Below are positions 38,101 to 51,500 of a DNA stretch of 64,000 nucleotides, in pieces (within the stretch, counting starts at the first letter, position 1; every line of letters starts with the position of its first letter). Under the pieces are notes generated by a model, which was not told the origin of the DNA, did not search any database, and saw only the letters and a list, made by a program, of their open reading frames with translations. The stretch is from Erpobdella octoculata (Eukaryota; Annelida; Clitellata; Hirudinida; Erpobdellidae). Both the position numbers and the translations under genes were made by a program. The stretch is taken from positions 16,579,717-16,643,716 of the forward strand of contig OZ022240.1 in assembly GCA_963978895.1 (NCBI GenBank), written 5' to 3'.

Positions 38101-38338
38101 AGCCTCCTTCCTATTTAAAGGATTATGTACACTAGGGGGGAGGAATGTTGTGTATTGAACTATTCATAAGATCTTTGTATTATTATCTATGCGACGCGGA
38201 AGTTGATTGTCCGGGTTTTTTCCTTTTGTTCTCAGTTGGTTATCGTGTGTACTAGTTCAGTGACAATCTCTTTTTCTTATATTAAACTAAGTAATGCTAT
38301 AACAATTATCGTATTTGTGTTTTCGTTTAAACAACACA
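35118..38338 (+). mobile_element. Young RT-less Ty3-type LTR retrotransposon, complete ends
   Basis: The 193-bp LTRs at 35118-35310 and 38146-38338 (TGTTGTGTATTG...AAACAACACA) are identical by eye. A TTGGCGACGAGGATGG primer-binding-type site follows the 5' LTR at 35313, and a polypurine tract (AGGGGGGAGGAA) precedes the 3' LTR. AAAATTTG flanks both sides (35110-35117 and 38339-38346); the exact target duplication length is ambiguous because of A-runs at the LTR end. One open reading frame fills the interior. At 3.2 kb it is shorter than the 4.5-5 kb usual for this group because the RT/RNase H is missing. Confidence 0.92.
35460..38135 (+). CDS. Gag-protease-integrase polyprotein lacking RT/RNase H
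   Basis: An 891-codon frame; translation could start at 35460 or at the second ATG (35469). Residues 1-200 are Gag. Two CCHC knuckles are at about 202-236 (CIGCGGSHKREQC, CHMCHKKGHIAKVC). The protease active site DSG is at about 281. The linker before RT is present to about residue 456 (NPRWSTPVVPIIKS). There the frame jumps directly to the spacer after RNase H (VHFLDDLPSPPLIASEVAQL). Integrase follows complete: H-H-C-C zinc site (HIAHPG...CETCQRH), catalytic D606, D660 (SDNGPQF) and E696 (GQAERT), with exact D-35-E spacing. There is no stop or frameshift. Such a protein could package and integrate but not reverse-transcribe. Confidence 0.92.
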   Translation: MIKMTATNNLQPFDVSNPTNWDIYAEQLEYHCIANNIVDEQRKRAVLLAAMGTATFKIVKSLVSPEPLTSKTFEELVQMLRQHFVPQTSVIFKRHLFQRRVQQKDESVTSYLTELKRLSEDCEFGTTLNERLRDQLVSGLTIEGIQRQLLSETTLTFDETVKKALAGEAATAQVRELQTQFSAPPTTYKVHHQKETTVQKGSSCIGCGGSHKREQCKFKNAECHMCHKKGHIAKVCRSKPVATHQLDSHSEFSIHNLNRPKQQKLKVIVHLDGQPCTMEIDSGSSYSVISHQTFKQLWKNSAPLIRKVTNLPLTDFQARVIPLNGYCDVDVIYKQRRAKLQLIITKEHCASLLGYDWFPSLGFEISGINQLQETSISQLIDEFSDVFSETLGTYRGPPVSLPVDPNTTPFRFKARNVPLAIRAKKEDEIDRLTKEGVWEPINNPRWSTPVVPIIKSTDVHFLDDLPSPPLIASEVAQLTRRDPELSRVFTWVERGWPQKPEAQFHPYSVKQHELSIHKHCLLWGSRVVIPAKGRKRVLDELHIAHPGIVRMKSLARSYVWWPGIDKDIESFVSTCETCQRHQHAPPHAPTHPWEIPRRPWSRIHIDFAGPFQGQNFLIIVDAYSKWIDVAHMKTTTAESTLTVLRRVFATHGLPDSIVSDNGPQFTSNEFQEFCKRNLIQSILVSPYHAASNGQAERTVQTTKNSLKKIITGNWHHRLSVFLLNSHITPSTATGSSPAELLMSRRLRTCLDHLHPDHCRDKQLQQDKQMAEIITNKVRQFQPNDPVFIRSYGPRSEWIPATIEEPTGPVSYSAKTPDGKQMKRHIDLIRKRTVQHQDNSSDVQPEVVLPKEPDDIPAAVADVPHEANLPKEPDVQPRRIIKPPSYLKDYVH

Positions 38339-38346
38339 AAAATTTG

Positions 38347-39600
38347 GTCACTAACTTTTAATTAGTTTAAAAATTATTGAAGCAAAGCAATGAAATCACC
38401 TTTGTTAACATTTTAATTCCCTATATTGTTAAATGTTGAGCTACAAAACAATAAATTCAGATAATTGTCCAAAATTATCTAAAGTTTCATCCTATGAAGT
38501 TTGGTTGAAAAATTCGCTTTTGTTTAAAACTTATTTACTTAAAACAAAGGACCGAAAGCTTCATTGAAACCGTACACTTTACAAAATATACTGTAGCTTA
38601 AATTTAACATTAAACGTTTAGCTACAACGTTAAAATTTAATAATCTAAAGAAACGTATTAAAAATTACTATCATTTTTCGAATATCAAGTATGGTTAAAA
38701 ATCTTCAATTGGTAAAAAAGATATTCACTGTACGGAATAAAAGTATTTTTATCAATTAAACAGTTAATGGATGACCTATAAAACTACAGTTACAGATAAC
38801 TGTCTTAAATTACCCTTTCTATTACTGCCTCAAATTTGGTTGAGAAATATTAATTGGTTAAAATTTTATTGGCGAAAAATCGAGCCAAAAAATTGCACGA
38901 GTGCTAACCATTACTTAAATATTTTTACCATGGCTGTAAACGTTGACCTTCAAAACTCAAATTTTTGGCTTTTTTTACGAATTAGTTAAGGTTTTAACAT
39001 GTAAAGTTTGGATGAAATATTTCAAGCGGTTTGGGCGTTATTCGTGAAAAACCGACGAAACGAAGCTAATATAGACCTAACCGTTTATGAAATATCTTTA
39101 TTTTGGCATTAATCGTTGAGCTACAAAGTTGTAAATTCACATTTATTTTAAATAGTAGCAATATGTTTATTGTATGAAATTTGGTAAGAAACTATCAAGC
39201 GGTTGAAAAGATATTCGAGAAAAGTAAATTAAAAAACTTGAGTGTATCGAGAACTCATATTCGAGCTTTGTGTCAGATGCTTCATTATAGTGGTCTAAGT
39301 GCCTTTTTTTACGAAACTCAAAATATAATTAAAATAATTAAATTTACTTAGAATAATAGTATATAATACGTTTTTTTAAGTGGTTACTGAAAATTTCAGC
39401 TCTTTAACGCTTTTAATTCGGCTTATTATTCGAAAAATGTAAAATCGCGCAAATTTTTCAAAAGCTGAAAATTCAAAATTTTGACTTTCAAAAATTTTTT
39501 TTTTCGATCAATTCTTTTATGTTTGTCTATCTGAACATATTAAAGTGAAAACCGCATTTTAATTAAACTCTCCGCACTCAGAACTACTACGTCGTCTAAT
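38347..39600. other. AT-rich spacer with degenerate repeats
   Basis: No gene. Loosely repeated words such as GTTGAGCTACAAA (38437, 39114) and AAGCGGTT recur, and similar words occur left of the LTR element, so the LTR element probably inserted into a degenerate repetitive tract. Confidence 0.4.
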
Positions 39601-39624
39601 GGCAATCTGTAATCCGAGTAGGAT

Positions 39625-41717
<2,093 letters not shown>

Positions 41718-41729
41718 CCTAGTTCTAGC

Positions 41730-44525
41730 CTTAATATAGCCACTCTTAATATTCGTTCTCTAAATAATAAATCACTATCTCTGAGCTAGCCCTGTCTAAC
41801 TATCTTGATATCTTTCTCCTGACTGAGACCTGGCATGAATCTGCTTCTTCTCCTTCTCTCCTTGCTTCTGTTCCTACTGGCTTCTCTTTTGTTGAGCAGG
41901 CTAGGCTTCCTACTAATCATTTTTCTGCTCAACATTCTTCCTATGGTGGCATATGCCTTCTCTTCAAGTCTTCCTACTCTGTCTCTCTCAATTCTTCTAC
42001 TAAATTCTCATCTTTTGAATGCCCCTTTACCTCTGTTAAAATTAATTCTTTTAAGTTCAATTTAATAGGTATCTATAGGCCTCCTAAATGCTCTAAACCA
42101 CAATTTCTGGAGGATTTCTACAACCTTTCTGAATCTCTCTTCTCTCTATCTACTCCTTCTTTTATCATTGGGGATTTTAATATTCCTATTAATAAAACTA
42201 AGGACTCTTTTGTTTCTCAATTTCTTGAAATCTTATCTACTTTTAACTTCTTTCAGCATTGTGACTTTCCGACTCATAATCGGGGTAACACATTGGATCT
42301 TATTATTTCTCCTCTTTTCTCTAATATAAGCAATCTTTCACCTGTTAATCTTCACTTTACTGATCACTACTTTATTTCTTTCACCTTACCTCTATCTCAA
42401 CCTTTAATTAATCTTACTTCAGTCACTAAAAGGTGTTGGTCTAGATTTGATAATATTCAATTTTCAAATTTATTTCTCACCTCTGGGTTTTCTTCTTCTT
42501 CTTTCACTGATGTTGATTCCTTTATGGACAATCTCAATCTGACGATTTCATCCATACTGGATACTTTGGTTCCTTTTGAGACGTTTAAGTTTTGACTCTT
42601 TTCTAAAAAAGCTCCTTGGTTTGATCGTGATTGTGTTCTCTTGAAGCAATTTGCACGTAAAGCCGAGCGAGCTTATCGTTCTAAATTGTCTAAGGGTTCT
42701 TGGTATGAGTGGCAATACCATCTCAAACAATACCATAACCTCATCTTTACTAAGCATTCTTCCTTTTTGAAAAAATCTATTGTTCTTGCTTCTAGCTCGA
42801 TGAATAGGTGGTCTTCTCTTTCTAAACTCCTTAATAAAAATCTCCTCCTCCTTCTTTTTCTCCTGATGACTATCATATTTTTCTTACTACGAAAATTGAA
42901 AGCATCAGATCTTCTAACAATAGTCAAACCCCTATTTTTTCTAAAGTCTCTACTGAAACGTTTGCTTTTTTCTTTCCTATTAAGTTAAGTTTAAGTTTAA
43001 AGTTTAAGTTTATTTGGATTTCAAGCGCCCTTTTGTGTAACACCTCAGGGCTCCTTTTACAATAAAAACAACAAAACAAAACAATAAAAATAAAGCAAAA
43101 AAATAATATAAAACACAAAAATCAGCATGTCAGGAAAAATGAAATAATTTCTCTCTGATCATCAATTTGGATAAGATTTCGCAAACAAAAATGTCTTTAG
43201 CTCGGCCTTGAATAAACTCAATGTAGTGGCTTCTCGGATGCTGGCAGGCACCATGTTCCATGTTGCCGGTCCTGCTATACTGAAGGCTCGACTGCCGTAA
43301 GTTTTTGTTCGAGTTATGGGAACAACTAGATCACCACGACTAGCAGATCTGTGACGAGATAAGTAAGAATTGTTATCAGACACAGTAACACACAGCTCTT
43401 GCAAATATGAGGGGGCTTCGCCATGGAGCGCCTTGTAGACTAAAGTCCCAATTTTGAAAGAAATTCGCTCAGAGATACGCAGCCACCGGAGTTCAGTTTT
43501 TATTATTGCAGTCACATGATCATGTTTCTTTAGTCCACCAAAAAGACGAGCAGCTGCATTTTGAATACGTTGAATCTTTCCAACAGCACTAAGAGGTAAG
43601 CCTGTAAATAGAGAGTTGCAGTAGTCAAGTCTACTTACAACAAACGAATGCAGCAGGAGACGTGTTGCTTCACTTGTCAGAGACCTTCGTATGGTTCTAA
43701 GTTGTCGTAGTTGGAAAAAACAAGTTTTTGACAGTTTAGATATATGATCTTTCATGGAAAGCTCAGAATCGACATAAACACCTAGGTTTCGAACAACTTC
43801 TGTGGGGGCGACCAAAGCCCCAGCAACTAACAAAGCTTTTGCTTTACTCTGTTGCAACTTTGATCTTGCACCTATCCAGATTAATTCAGTCAAACATTAC
43901 AAACTATTACACTTGACTATCTTACTAAACTTATTAACTCTATGTCTTCTTCTACTTGCTCTTTGGATCTCATTCCTACTACTATCTTTAAAGAGCTTTC
44001 TTCTGTTCTTTATCCAATTTGATTTGATTTAATTAATCTCTCTTTATCTAACTTAATCCTAACAAGTTTGAACTAATTTATTTCAATAAGTCCTCTAAAC
44101 TGCTAAATCCTCTTCCTTTGGTTTTGCCACCACCATCTTCTCTTTCCATTTCTCCTTTTCCTTTGATTCGTAGCTTAGGTTTTCTCTTTGACTCTAACTT
44201 GTCGCTAACCCCCCAAATTACTTTTGCTACTAAATCTTGCTACTTTCATCTTCGCCGCATTAAGCAGCTTCGTCCACTTTTGGATGATCCTTCTCTACAA
44301 CTTCTAGTCTCTTCTCTTGTCCAGTCTCGAATTGACTACTGCAATTCTCTATACTATGGTCTTCCTGACACTACCCTCTATCCTCTCTCTAAAGCCTTCA
44401 ACTCGGCTGCTCGCTTAGTTTCTCGCACCTCCTACTCCTCTCACATCTCTCCATCTCTTGTTCTTCTCCATTGGCTTCCTCTTAGATATAGGGTGATTTT
44501 TAAAATCTGTTTAATAACCTAGCTC
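41730..44525 (+). pseudogene. CR1-like LINE, plus strand, RT core deleted and interrupted
   Basis: The endonuclease is read from about 41745: SLNIATLNIRSLNN, a frameshift, then LLTETWHES (41815), GIYRPP (42070), IIGDFNIPINK (42165), NTLDLIIS (42290) and a degraded TDHYFISF. A TGA interrupts at about 42592. KAPWFDRDC (42610) and an RNA-binding-like linker follow to 42985. A foreign LINE piece then occupies 43000-43893. The RT resumes as SSTCSLDLIPTTIFKEL (43950) and jumps to the C-terminal LGFLFDSNLSLTPQI...VQSRIDYCNSLYYGLP block (44170-44370). The catalytic RT motifs are gone. Confidence 0.85.
43000..43893 (-). pseudogene. LINE 3' fragment inserted in the plus-strand LINE
   Basis: The minus strand is open from 43893 to 43162 and reads the C-terminal region of another CR1/L2-like ORF2: VVRNLGVYVDSELSMKDHIS, VVSRLDYCNSLFTGLP, RIQNAAARLF, LRISERISFKIGTLVYKAL, YGSRAFSIAGPATWNMVPAS, LFKAELKTFLF. 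It is uninterrupted over 243 codons, so younger than its host element. The 3' tail on the minus strand ends in TAAACTTAAACTT-type repeats at 42985-43010. Confidence 0.85.
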
Positions 44526-44802
44526 AAGTTCGATCTCAGCGTATACTGTTTGGGCCTAGGCTGCAGCTATAGCTGTTGCTCTACTATAACGCAGATAAGT
44601 GAATGCCTGCACGTGCTTACTGTTTATTCTTCATCGTAGTCGTCGTAGTCGTGTTGTTCATTTGATTCTCGTTTATCGTGTTATCGTAAAACGTGTTTTA
44701 TATAATCTATATTTATAAAAATAAGTTTTTTGACAGTTTTTTTAGCTTCTTTTATAGGAAACAGTCAATTTAATTTAAATTTAAATCATAGATTAAAAAT
44801 AA

Positions 44803-44807
<5 letters not shown>

Positions 44808-44882
<75 letters not shown>

Positions 44883-44941
44883 AATACATATATATATATA
44901 AATACATATATATATATATAAATACATATATATATATATAA

Positions 44942-44976
<35 letters not shown>

Positions 44977-45148
44977 CATATATATATATAAATACATATA
45001 TATATATATATAAATACATATATATATAATAAATACATATATATATATATATAAATACATATATATATATAAATACATATATATATATAAATACATATAT
45101 AAATATAAATACATATATAAATATAAATACATATATAAATATATATAC

Positions 45149-45229
<81 letters not shown>

Positions 45230-45278
45230 AATATATATACATATATAAATATATATATATATATATATAAATATATAT
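44808..45278. repeat. (TA)n and (ATATATAAATAC)n arrays
   Basis: TA repeats merge into a 12-24 bp unit with AAATACAT interruptions. Four long Ile-Tyr frames are artefacts. Confidence 0.96.
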
Positions 45279-46313
45279 TATATATATAAAAATGAATGTT
45301 TGTATGTATATATGTATATATGTTAATGGCGTTTATGCATTGCTACACCATTCATCCGATCGTAATGAAATTTTCACACAATCTTGAGAGTCAAGGGGAG
45401 TCAAATATAGAGAAAATTTTTTTGAAATCCGTCACAAAATGAGCGGAGCGGAGCGGGTGAGCGAGCGGGAACTATATATATATGTATGTGCGTATGTATG
45501 TGTGTATGTATGTATGTGTATGTGCATGTATGTGTGTCTGTGTCTGTGTTTATGTATATACTAGCGGAGATACCCGGCGTTGCCCGGGTTTTTTTAGAGG
45601 TTTTTCTAATGTTTGTCTCTTTCTCTCCCGTTTCCTTTCCCACCTGCTTTCCCACTCCTGTTCGCTTTCCCGTTTTCGGTCGTTTTCCCGCTGCCGGTCG
45701 CATTCCCGCTCCCGCTCGCTGTCCGTTCCGTGTCGCATTCCTGCTCCCACTCGCTGTCCGTTCCGGGTCGCTTTCCCGTTTCTATAATAGACAAACTAAC
45801 CCACAAACATTCATATATATATATATAGTCTTAGCAAATCTATTTTACGTTTTATAGGCTAACAGAAGTTATGAAAGAATGAAAAAGAGAAAATGAGCGT
45901 GAACGGGGACGGGAACGGGAGAGCAACCGTGACCGGGAATGGGAAAGCAAGCATGACCGGGAACGGGAGAGCCAGCGTGAGCGGGAACGGGAAAGCGACC
46001 GGGAACGGGAAAGCGACCGGGAACGGGAAAGCGACCGGGAACGGGAAAGCGACCGGGAACGCGGAAAGCGACCGGGAACGCGGAAAGCGACTGGAATCGG
46101 GAGAGCAAGCTTGGAAGGAAACGCGAGCAAGAGAGAAAATCGATAACAAAACTTCTGAGCGGGAAAGCGACCGGGAGCTGGAAAACGACCGAGAGCGGAA
46201 AAGCGACCGGGAACGCGACGAAAACGGGAAAGTGGAGAAGGAAACGGGAGCGAGAGGGACAAACATTAGAAAAACCTCTAAAAACCCCGGGCAACGCCGG
46301 GTAACCCCGCTAG
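45279..46313 (+). mobile_element. Helitron family A copy with intact 3' terminus
   Basis: The 5' side reads TATATATAAAAATGAATGTT (the TC start is lost in the TA run) followed by the CACCATTCATCCGATCGTAA module. The 3' end is CCCCGGGCAACGCCGGG, TAACCCCG, CTAG|T, a textbook Helitron hairpin and terminus. A GGGAACGGGAAAGCGACC minisatellite lies at 45895-46100. Another copy is nested in it. Confidence 0.8.
45561..45829 (-). mobile_element. Helitron family A copy nested in the previous one (minus)
   Basis: On the minus strand it ends AAACCCGGGCAACGCCGGGT, ATCTCCG, CTAG|T and starts near 45829 with TATATATATATATGAATGTT. It is about 269 bp, the shortest copy with both ends in this window, and lies in the opposite orientation to its host copy. 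Confidence 0.75.
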
Positions 46314-46330
46314 TATTAATATAAAATAAA

Positions 46331-48257
46331 ATGGTGAATAAATGTTCTGCTTATGGTTGCAAGAGTGGATATGCTAGCGTGGATAACGAAAAAACTACTA
46401 AAGGATCTACTCTAAGATATTAGAAAGCAACGTTTTATGCTTGCCATCAATAAACACCCTAAGAAAATTGACTAGAAGAGTTCATGAAAAGACTGGGCTG
46501 GACAATTCTGCTTATTTAACCCTTCGGGCAAGCCAGCTGAACCAGCTGGAAAGAACATGCATATTGATAATAGACGAGATCTACGTTGCAAAGCGTCTTG
46601 AATATTTTTCAGGAGAAATGCATGGTCTCACCCCTCAAGGAGAAATAGCATCAACTCTTCTTTGTTTTATGGTGAAATCATTGTGCCACAAATTCAAAGA
46701 TATGGTTGCTCTCTATCCTATTAATAATTTAACTGCTTTCCAGCTGAATGAATCTTTTCAAGAAGTTATGGAAATGTTGAATAAAGTAAATATTCACATA
46801 GTTGCAATCTCACTTGATAATGCTGCAGCAAATAGAAAGTTTTATATCCAACAATTATGTAATGGCACTTTAAAGACATCGGTAATAAGCAAAACAACAA
46901 AAGAGCTTATTTTTCTATTATTCGATGCTGTTCACAATATTAAAAATATGTATAACAATTTTCTTAATAGAAAAATTTTCACTTTTCCTCCATACGTGAA
47001 TAAAAATATTACGACACCCAATTTTCCTGCCAGTTTCCATCACATTGAAGAATTATATAAGATGGAAATGAGCATGTCAATAAAAAAAGCTCACCAATTA
47101 CATTCCAAAGTTTTTAATCCATCCAATATAGAAAAAGTTTCAGTTAAACTTGCTCTCTCCATATTTTCTGAGTCTACTGTAAATGCTTTCAAATACTACA
47201 TAGAAAATGGTCAAATCCAATGGACAGAGACTGCATGGTTTATAGAACTTGTTTCTAAGTTGTGGACTGTATTAAATGTAAAAACATGCTCGAAAGGCAA
47301 AAGAAAAAGAAAATACCATATGGATCCTGTAACATCACCAGCTGATTGGAAATTAGATTTTTTAAAAGAGTTTAAAGATTTCCTGGAGACATGGCAAAAT
47401 GCTAAATCCCAAGGCTTGAGTCGTGAAACATTTTTAGCTACAAAGCAAACATGTTCTGCTAGTACTGATTGTTGTAAATATTTGTTGAGCAGAATGGATT
47501 TCAAATTTGTCTTGCTAGGCCATCTACAATCTGATCCCATTGAGTCAAGATTTGGATGGCTTCGTCAGATGGCTGGGGGTAATTATTTTATTTCAGTCAG
47601 ACAGGTAGTGGAAAGCAATGCTAAAATAAAAATGATGTCTTTGTTGAAGCATTCCAAGCTCTCCTTATCTGACATCGATGACTTCATTGATGGTGTTAAA
47701 GAACCTTCGAACACTTTAGATGAAAAAGCAGCCAGCATTGCAAATTTGTTAACCAGTTTTAATCTGCCATGTGACAGTGAAGCCACTACTATCTACTATG
47801 TTGCAGGAGCTGTTGCTCATTCTATAATTTATAAAAATAAATGTTCAGATTGTAAGGAAATATTAGTCGATGATGAATTCTTCCATTTAGTTAGATAGAC
47901 GACATATATTTGAATAAAGTTGACAGAGGAGGTCTTCTTAAACCTTCAGAGTATGCATTCACCACCTGTCTCAGTAATTGGAAAGTCTTTGATTCGCTAA
48001 AAAAGTCAGAAAAGGGTTTAAAATCTTTCCTTACTTCAAGAAATCAAAGAGATCTGTTTATCAGAATTGTGGAAAAAATAAAGGTACATGAATCTCTACT
48101 GGTTGTGGAAAACTTTTGTAGCTCTAATCATAATATTAAAGAATTAATATCTTGTAAATTTTTCAACTGCATGTTAAAGAACTATATTAAACAATTTAAT
48201 GAAAATGTGAATGTTAATACTTCAAAAAAAAGAAAATTAGATAAAGTCACTAAATAA
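46331..48257 (+). pseudogene. P-superfamily transposase, THAP domain truncated, frameshifted
   Basis: 46331-46422 starts a THAP domain (MVNKCSAYGCKSGY) that breaks off before its second half. After a frame change near 46400, the transposase reads ESNVLCLPSINTLRKLTRRV, then LIIDEIYVAK (about 46565), ISLDNAAANR (46810), FDAVHNIKNMYNNF (46920), a GHLQSDPIESRFGWLRQMAG block (47520) and YYVAGAVAHSIIYK with CSDCKEIL (47800-47860). A frameshift near 47895 leads into 47910-48257 (NKVDRGGLLKPS and a basic tail). AATAAA at about 48270 could be its poly(A) signal. No inverted ends are seen. It belongs to the P/THAP9 transposase family and differs clearly from the neighbouring P element. Confidence 0.85.
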
Positions 48258-48564
48258 TTGAATTATTTAATAAATACATGTAAAATATTTGTGTTTGTTC
48301 ATTAATCATATGAAACAGAGTTCGGTAAGAGAAACGCCGTGCAAGCTATCGGCTGGCGTAGGCCCAAAGCGTATCGGTTCGCGTTTAGGTTGTGGATCCA
48401 GGTGTTATATCTAGATATCCATGCTTTTAGCGAGGCAGCCCACTGATCTCTATAATATAACTGGATTGCGCTTAGACCTGTCTGGGTGTCGCCTCGCCGC
48501 TGGTCGCCATTTTGGAAGGCCAACTATCTGATGCTATTGACGGAATCTTTTTAGAAGTTTAAAA

Positions 48565-51500
48565 ATGCCGAATTGCGCTGCTTGTAATTGCTTTAATAGA
48601 AAATATAAGGGAGCAAAACAGTCATTTCATTTGTAAGTACTTAATTAAGTTTTTTTTAGCAAGGTTTATTTGCCGCCTGAGCTATATTTAGCAACACTGT
48701 CGTTTGGCTGAGCAAATAACTAAACTATTAACTATGTCAGCCTAGCCTAAATAATTGTGTCCTCAACCTCATTATTGAAAGGTTTAAAAATAGTTTTTGT
48801 TTACGTTTTAAGTTCGCAAAGATGAAATGTAGAATTTCTGATTTCGTTTCTATTTTAAGTACTTTGAGAATTATCTTGATTTAGTTTCAGTTAGTTTAAG
48901 ACTAAGTAGAGAGAGATCATATTATATTTTATATTCACTAGTTATTAATTTTTCTTGTAAAACCTGACAAAAAGTAGACGACTATTGAAATGTTTGTAAG
49001 TTGTAAACATTGTTTCAATGTCAAAACTCAAAACTGTTTGCTTGTGTCTATATTGAAAAACAGCAAACATTTTGACTATGATATGATGTGCATTTTTCTA
49101 CAATGTGTCTTTATCACTGAATCATCTCATTTACTTTTCCCATCAATATAATATAATTATTGTTGCTATCAACATCATTGCAAACAGTTCTATTTTTTAG
49201 TCACCTTATGAATTATAGTTTATTCTTATTTTGTTGTGGGACAATAAGTGTCCTTGATCCTTGAAGAAAAATAACGGTGAATCATAAAAAATCTTAACAC
49301 CTCAACAACCATTAAACTAGAAAACTCCTGTTCTTTGGTCATATTGACTAGCAACTTGTAGGTTTAGACAATGGAAACTAGTAAAATGTGCAGTATCTTC
49401 CTATTTGCAGGTTTCCCTTCACTAAGCCTGAGTTGTTAACGCAATGGGTGGCCAATATGAATCGTTCAGATTTTAATTGTAAAAAGACGTCTGTGGTTTG
49501 CTCAGATCATTTTGAAGAGAATTGCTTCGATAGAACTGGACAAACAACTCGACTTCGCCATGGTGCTATTCCAACTATTTTTAATTTTCCAGATCGCTGC
49601 ACTCAGGTATAAAAGCTAAATACATATTTATTACTTTAAATTACATAGGCTACATGATATAGAAAACTACCACAAAATGTTATTTTTAGATTATGATTAC
49701 CATGTAAAATTGATATAAAATATTTTATGATTTATTGCTTTTGATTATTTCGCTATTTTCTCAAGTCAAGAAAACCAGGACCACATGAAGAGCAACCAAC
49801 AACTAGAGTTGCAACTGCAGACCCATACATACCTACAATGTCTTGTGAGGTATAAACACTAAATACATATTTTTTACTTTACATTACATAGGCTACATGA
49901 TATAGAAAACTACAACAAAATGTTATTTTTAGATTTTGATTACCATGTAAAATTGATATAAAATATTGTATGATTTATTGCTTTTGATTATTTCGCTATT
50001 TTCTCAAGTCAAGAAAACCAGGACCACATGAAGAGCAACCAACAACTAGAGTTGCAACTGCAGACCCATACATACCTCCAATGTCTTGTGAGGTATAAAC
50101 ACTAAATACATTTTCATTACTTTACATTAGATAACCTACATTTAGAAAACTACGACAAGATGTTATTTTTTCAAGCATGCTTACGTTGTAAAATTTTTAC
50201 AAAATCTTTCATGAATTATTGCTTTTGTATATTTTGCTAGTTTTCCAAGTCAAGAAAACCAAGACCACATGAAGAGCAATCAACAACTGAAGTCGTATCT
50301 GCAGAGTCATACATTCCTTCAACGTCATCAGCTGTTTTAATTTTTAGGGAACACTCGTACAATATTCAAACCACCCCAAAGGCAATGAAAAGAAAAATGA
50401 ATTATATTGTTGATCGAGCTCTGATTATGAGAAAAAAATTGAAATCAAGTCAAACAATGGTGCGACGTCTGAAAAACAAAGTTCGGTCTTTGTCAGAAGT
50501 TGTAACTGATATGAAGGAAAAAATATGATATCAAGTGGATGCGAAGCTGTTCTTCGAAGTACATTTTCTGGTGTATCACTTGAGATAATGACAAGAATGC
50601 TCAAACAGAATTCGACCAAACCTTCTCATTGCGATTACCCAGATGAATTGAAATCGTTTGCTCTGACTCTGTCTTTTTATTCATCCAAGGCTTACAACTA
50701 TGTGCGTCAAACATTTAATCTTGCCCTGCCACATCCTTCAACTCTCCTTCAGTGGTATCGTGGGGTCAATGGGATGCCAGGTTTCACAGAAGAAGCCTTT
50801 GCTGCATTATCTGTTTGTGTTCGTGAGGCAAGGCAAGTAGATAAAAAGATTATTTGCAGTTTGATGTTTGATGAAATGTCAATTAGGAAACAGGTGGAGT
50901 GGGATGGAAAGAAATTCTTAGGAAATGTGGATGTCGGTTTAGAGATTGACGATGACTCTGCACCAATTGCAACTGAGTGCCTCGTTCTGATGGTGGTCTG
51001 CTTAAATGGGAATTGGAATATCCCGTGTGGGTACTTTTTAATTGATGGACTGACAGGGGCTGAACGAGCTAATATTATAAATCAATGTTTATTAAAGTTG
51101 CATGATGTAGGAGTTTATGTGTCTTCTATTACCTGTGATGGGCCATCTTGCAACTTTGCGATGATGGAGACATTGGGCACTCAACTTGAGCCACCCAATA
51201 TGAAATCATGGTTTCCACATCCTGCCGATTCAAGTATTCGTGTTAATGTTATTCTTGATGCATGTCATATGCTAAAGTTAATGCGAAACTGTCTGGCTTC
51301 GTATGGTGTTCTTAAAGATGATCAAAATAACACTATTAAATGGAATTACATTGAGCACCTCCATAACTTGCAGAATAGTGAAGGCTTGCGGTTGGGGAAT
51401 AAATTGAAGGATGCCCACATTCACTGGTACAAACAGAAAATGAAAATCAATTTAGCTGCCCAAACATTTAGTGCAAGTGTTGCAGATGCAATTGAATTTT

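Noticed and set aside
41835..42065. Leu-rich membrane protein
   Set aside because: It is a shadow frame of the LINE endonuclease, which reads LLTETWHES and related motifs in another frame.
45852..46324. Arg/Ser/Phe/Pro-rich and Gly-Asn-Gly-Lys-Ala frames in both directions
   Set aside because: They are translation of the GGGAACGGGAAAGCGACC minisatellite of a Helitron. The same false frames recur in every copy of the family.
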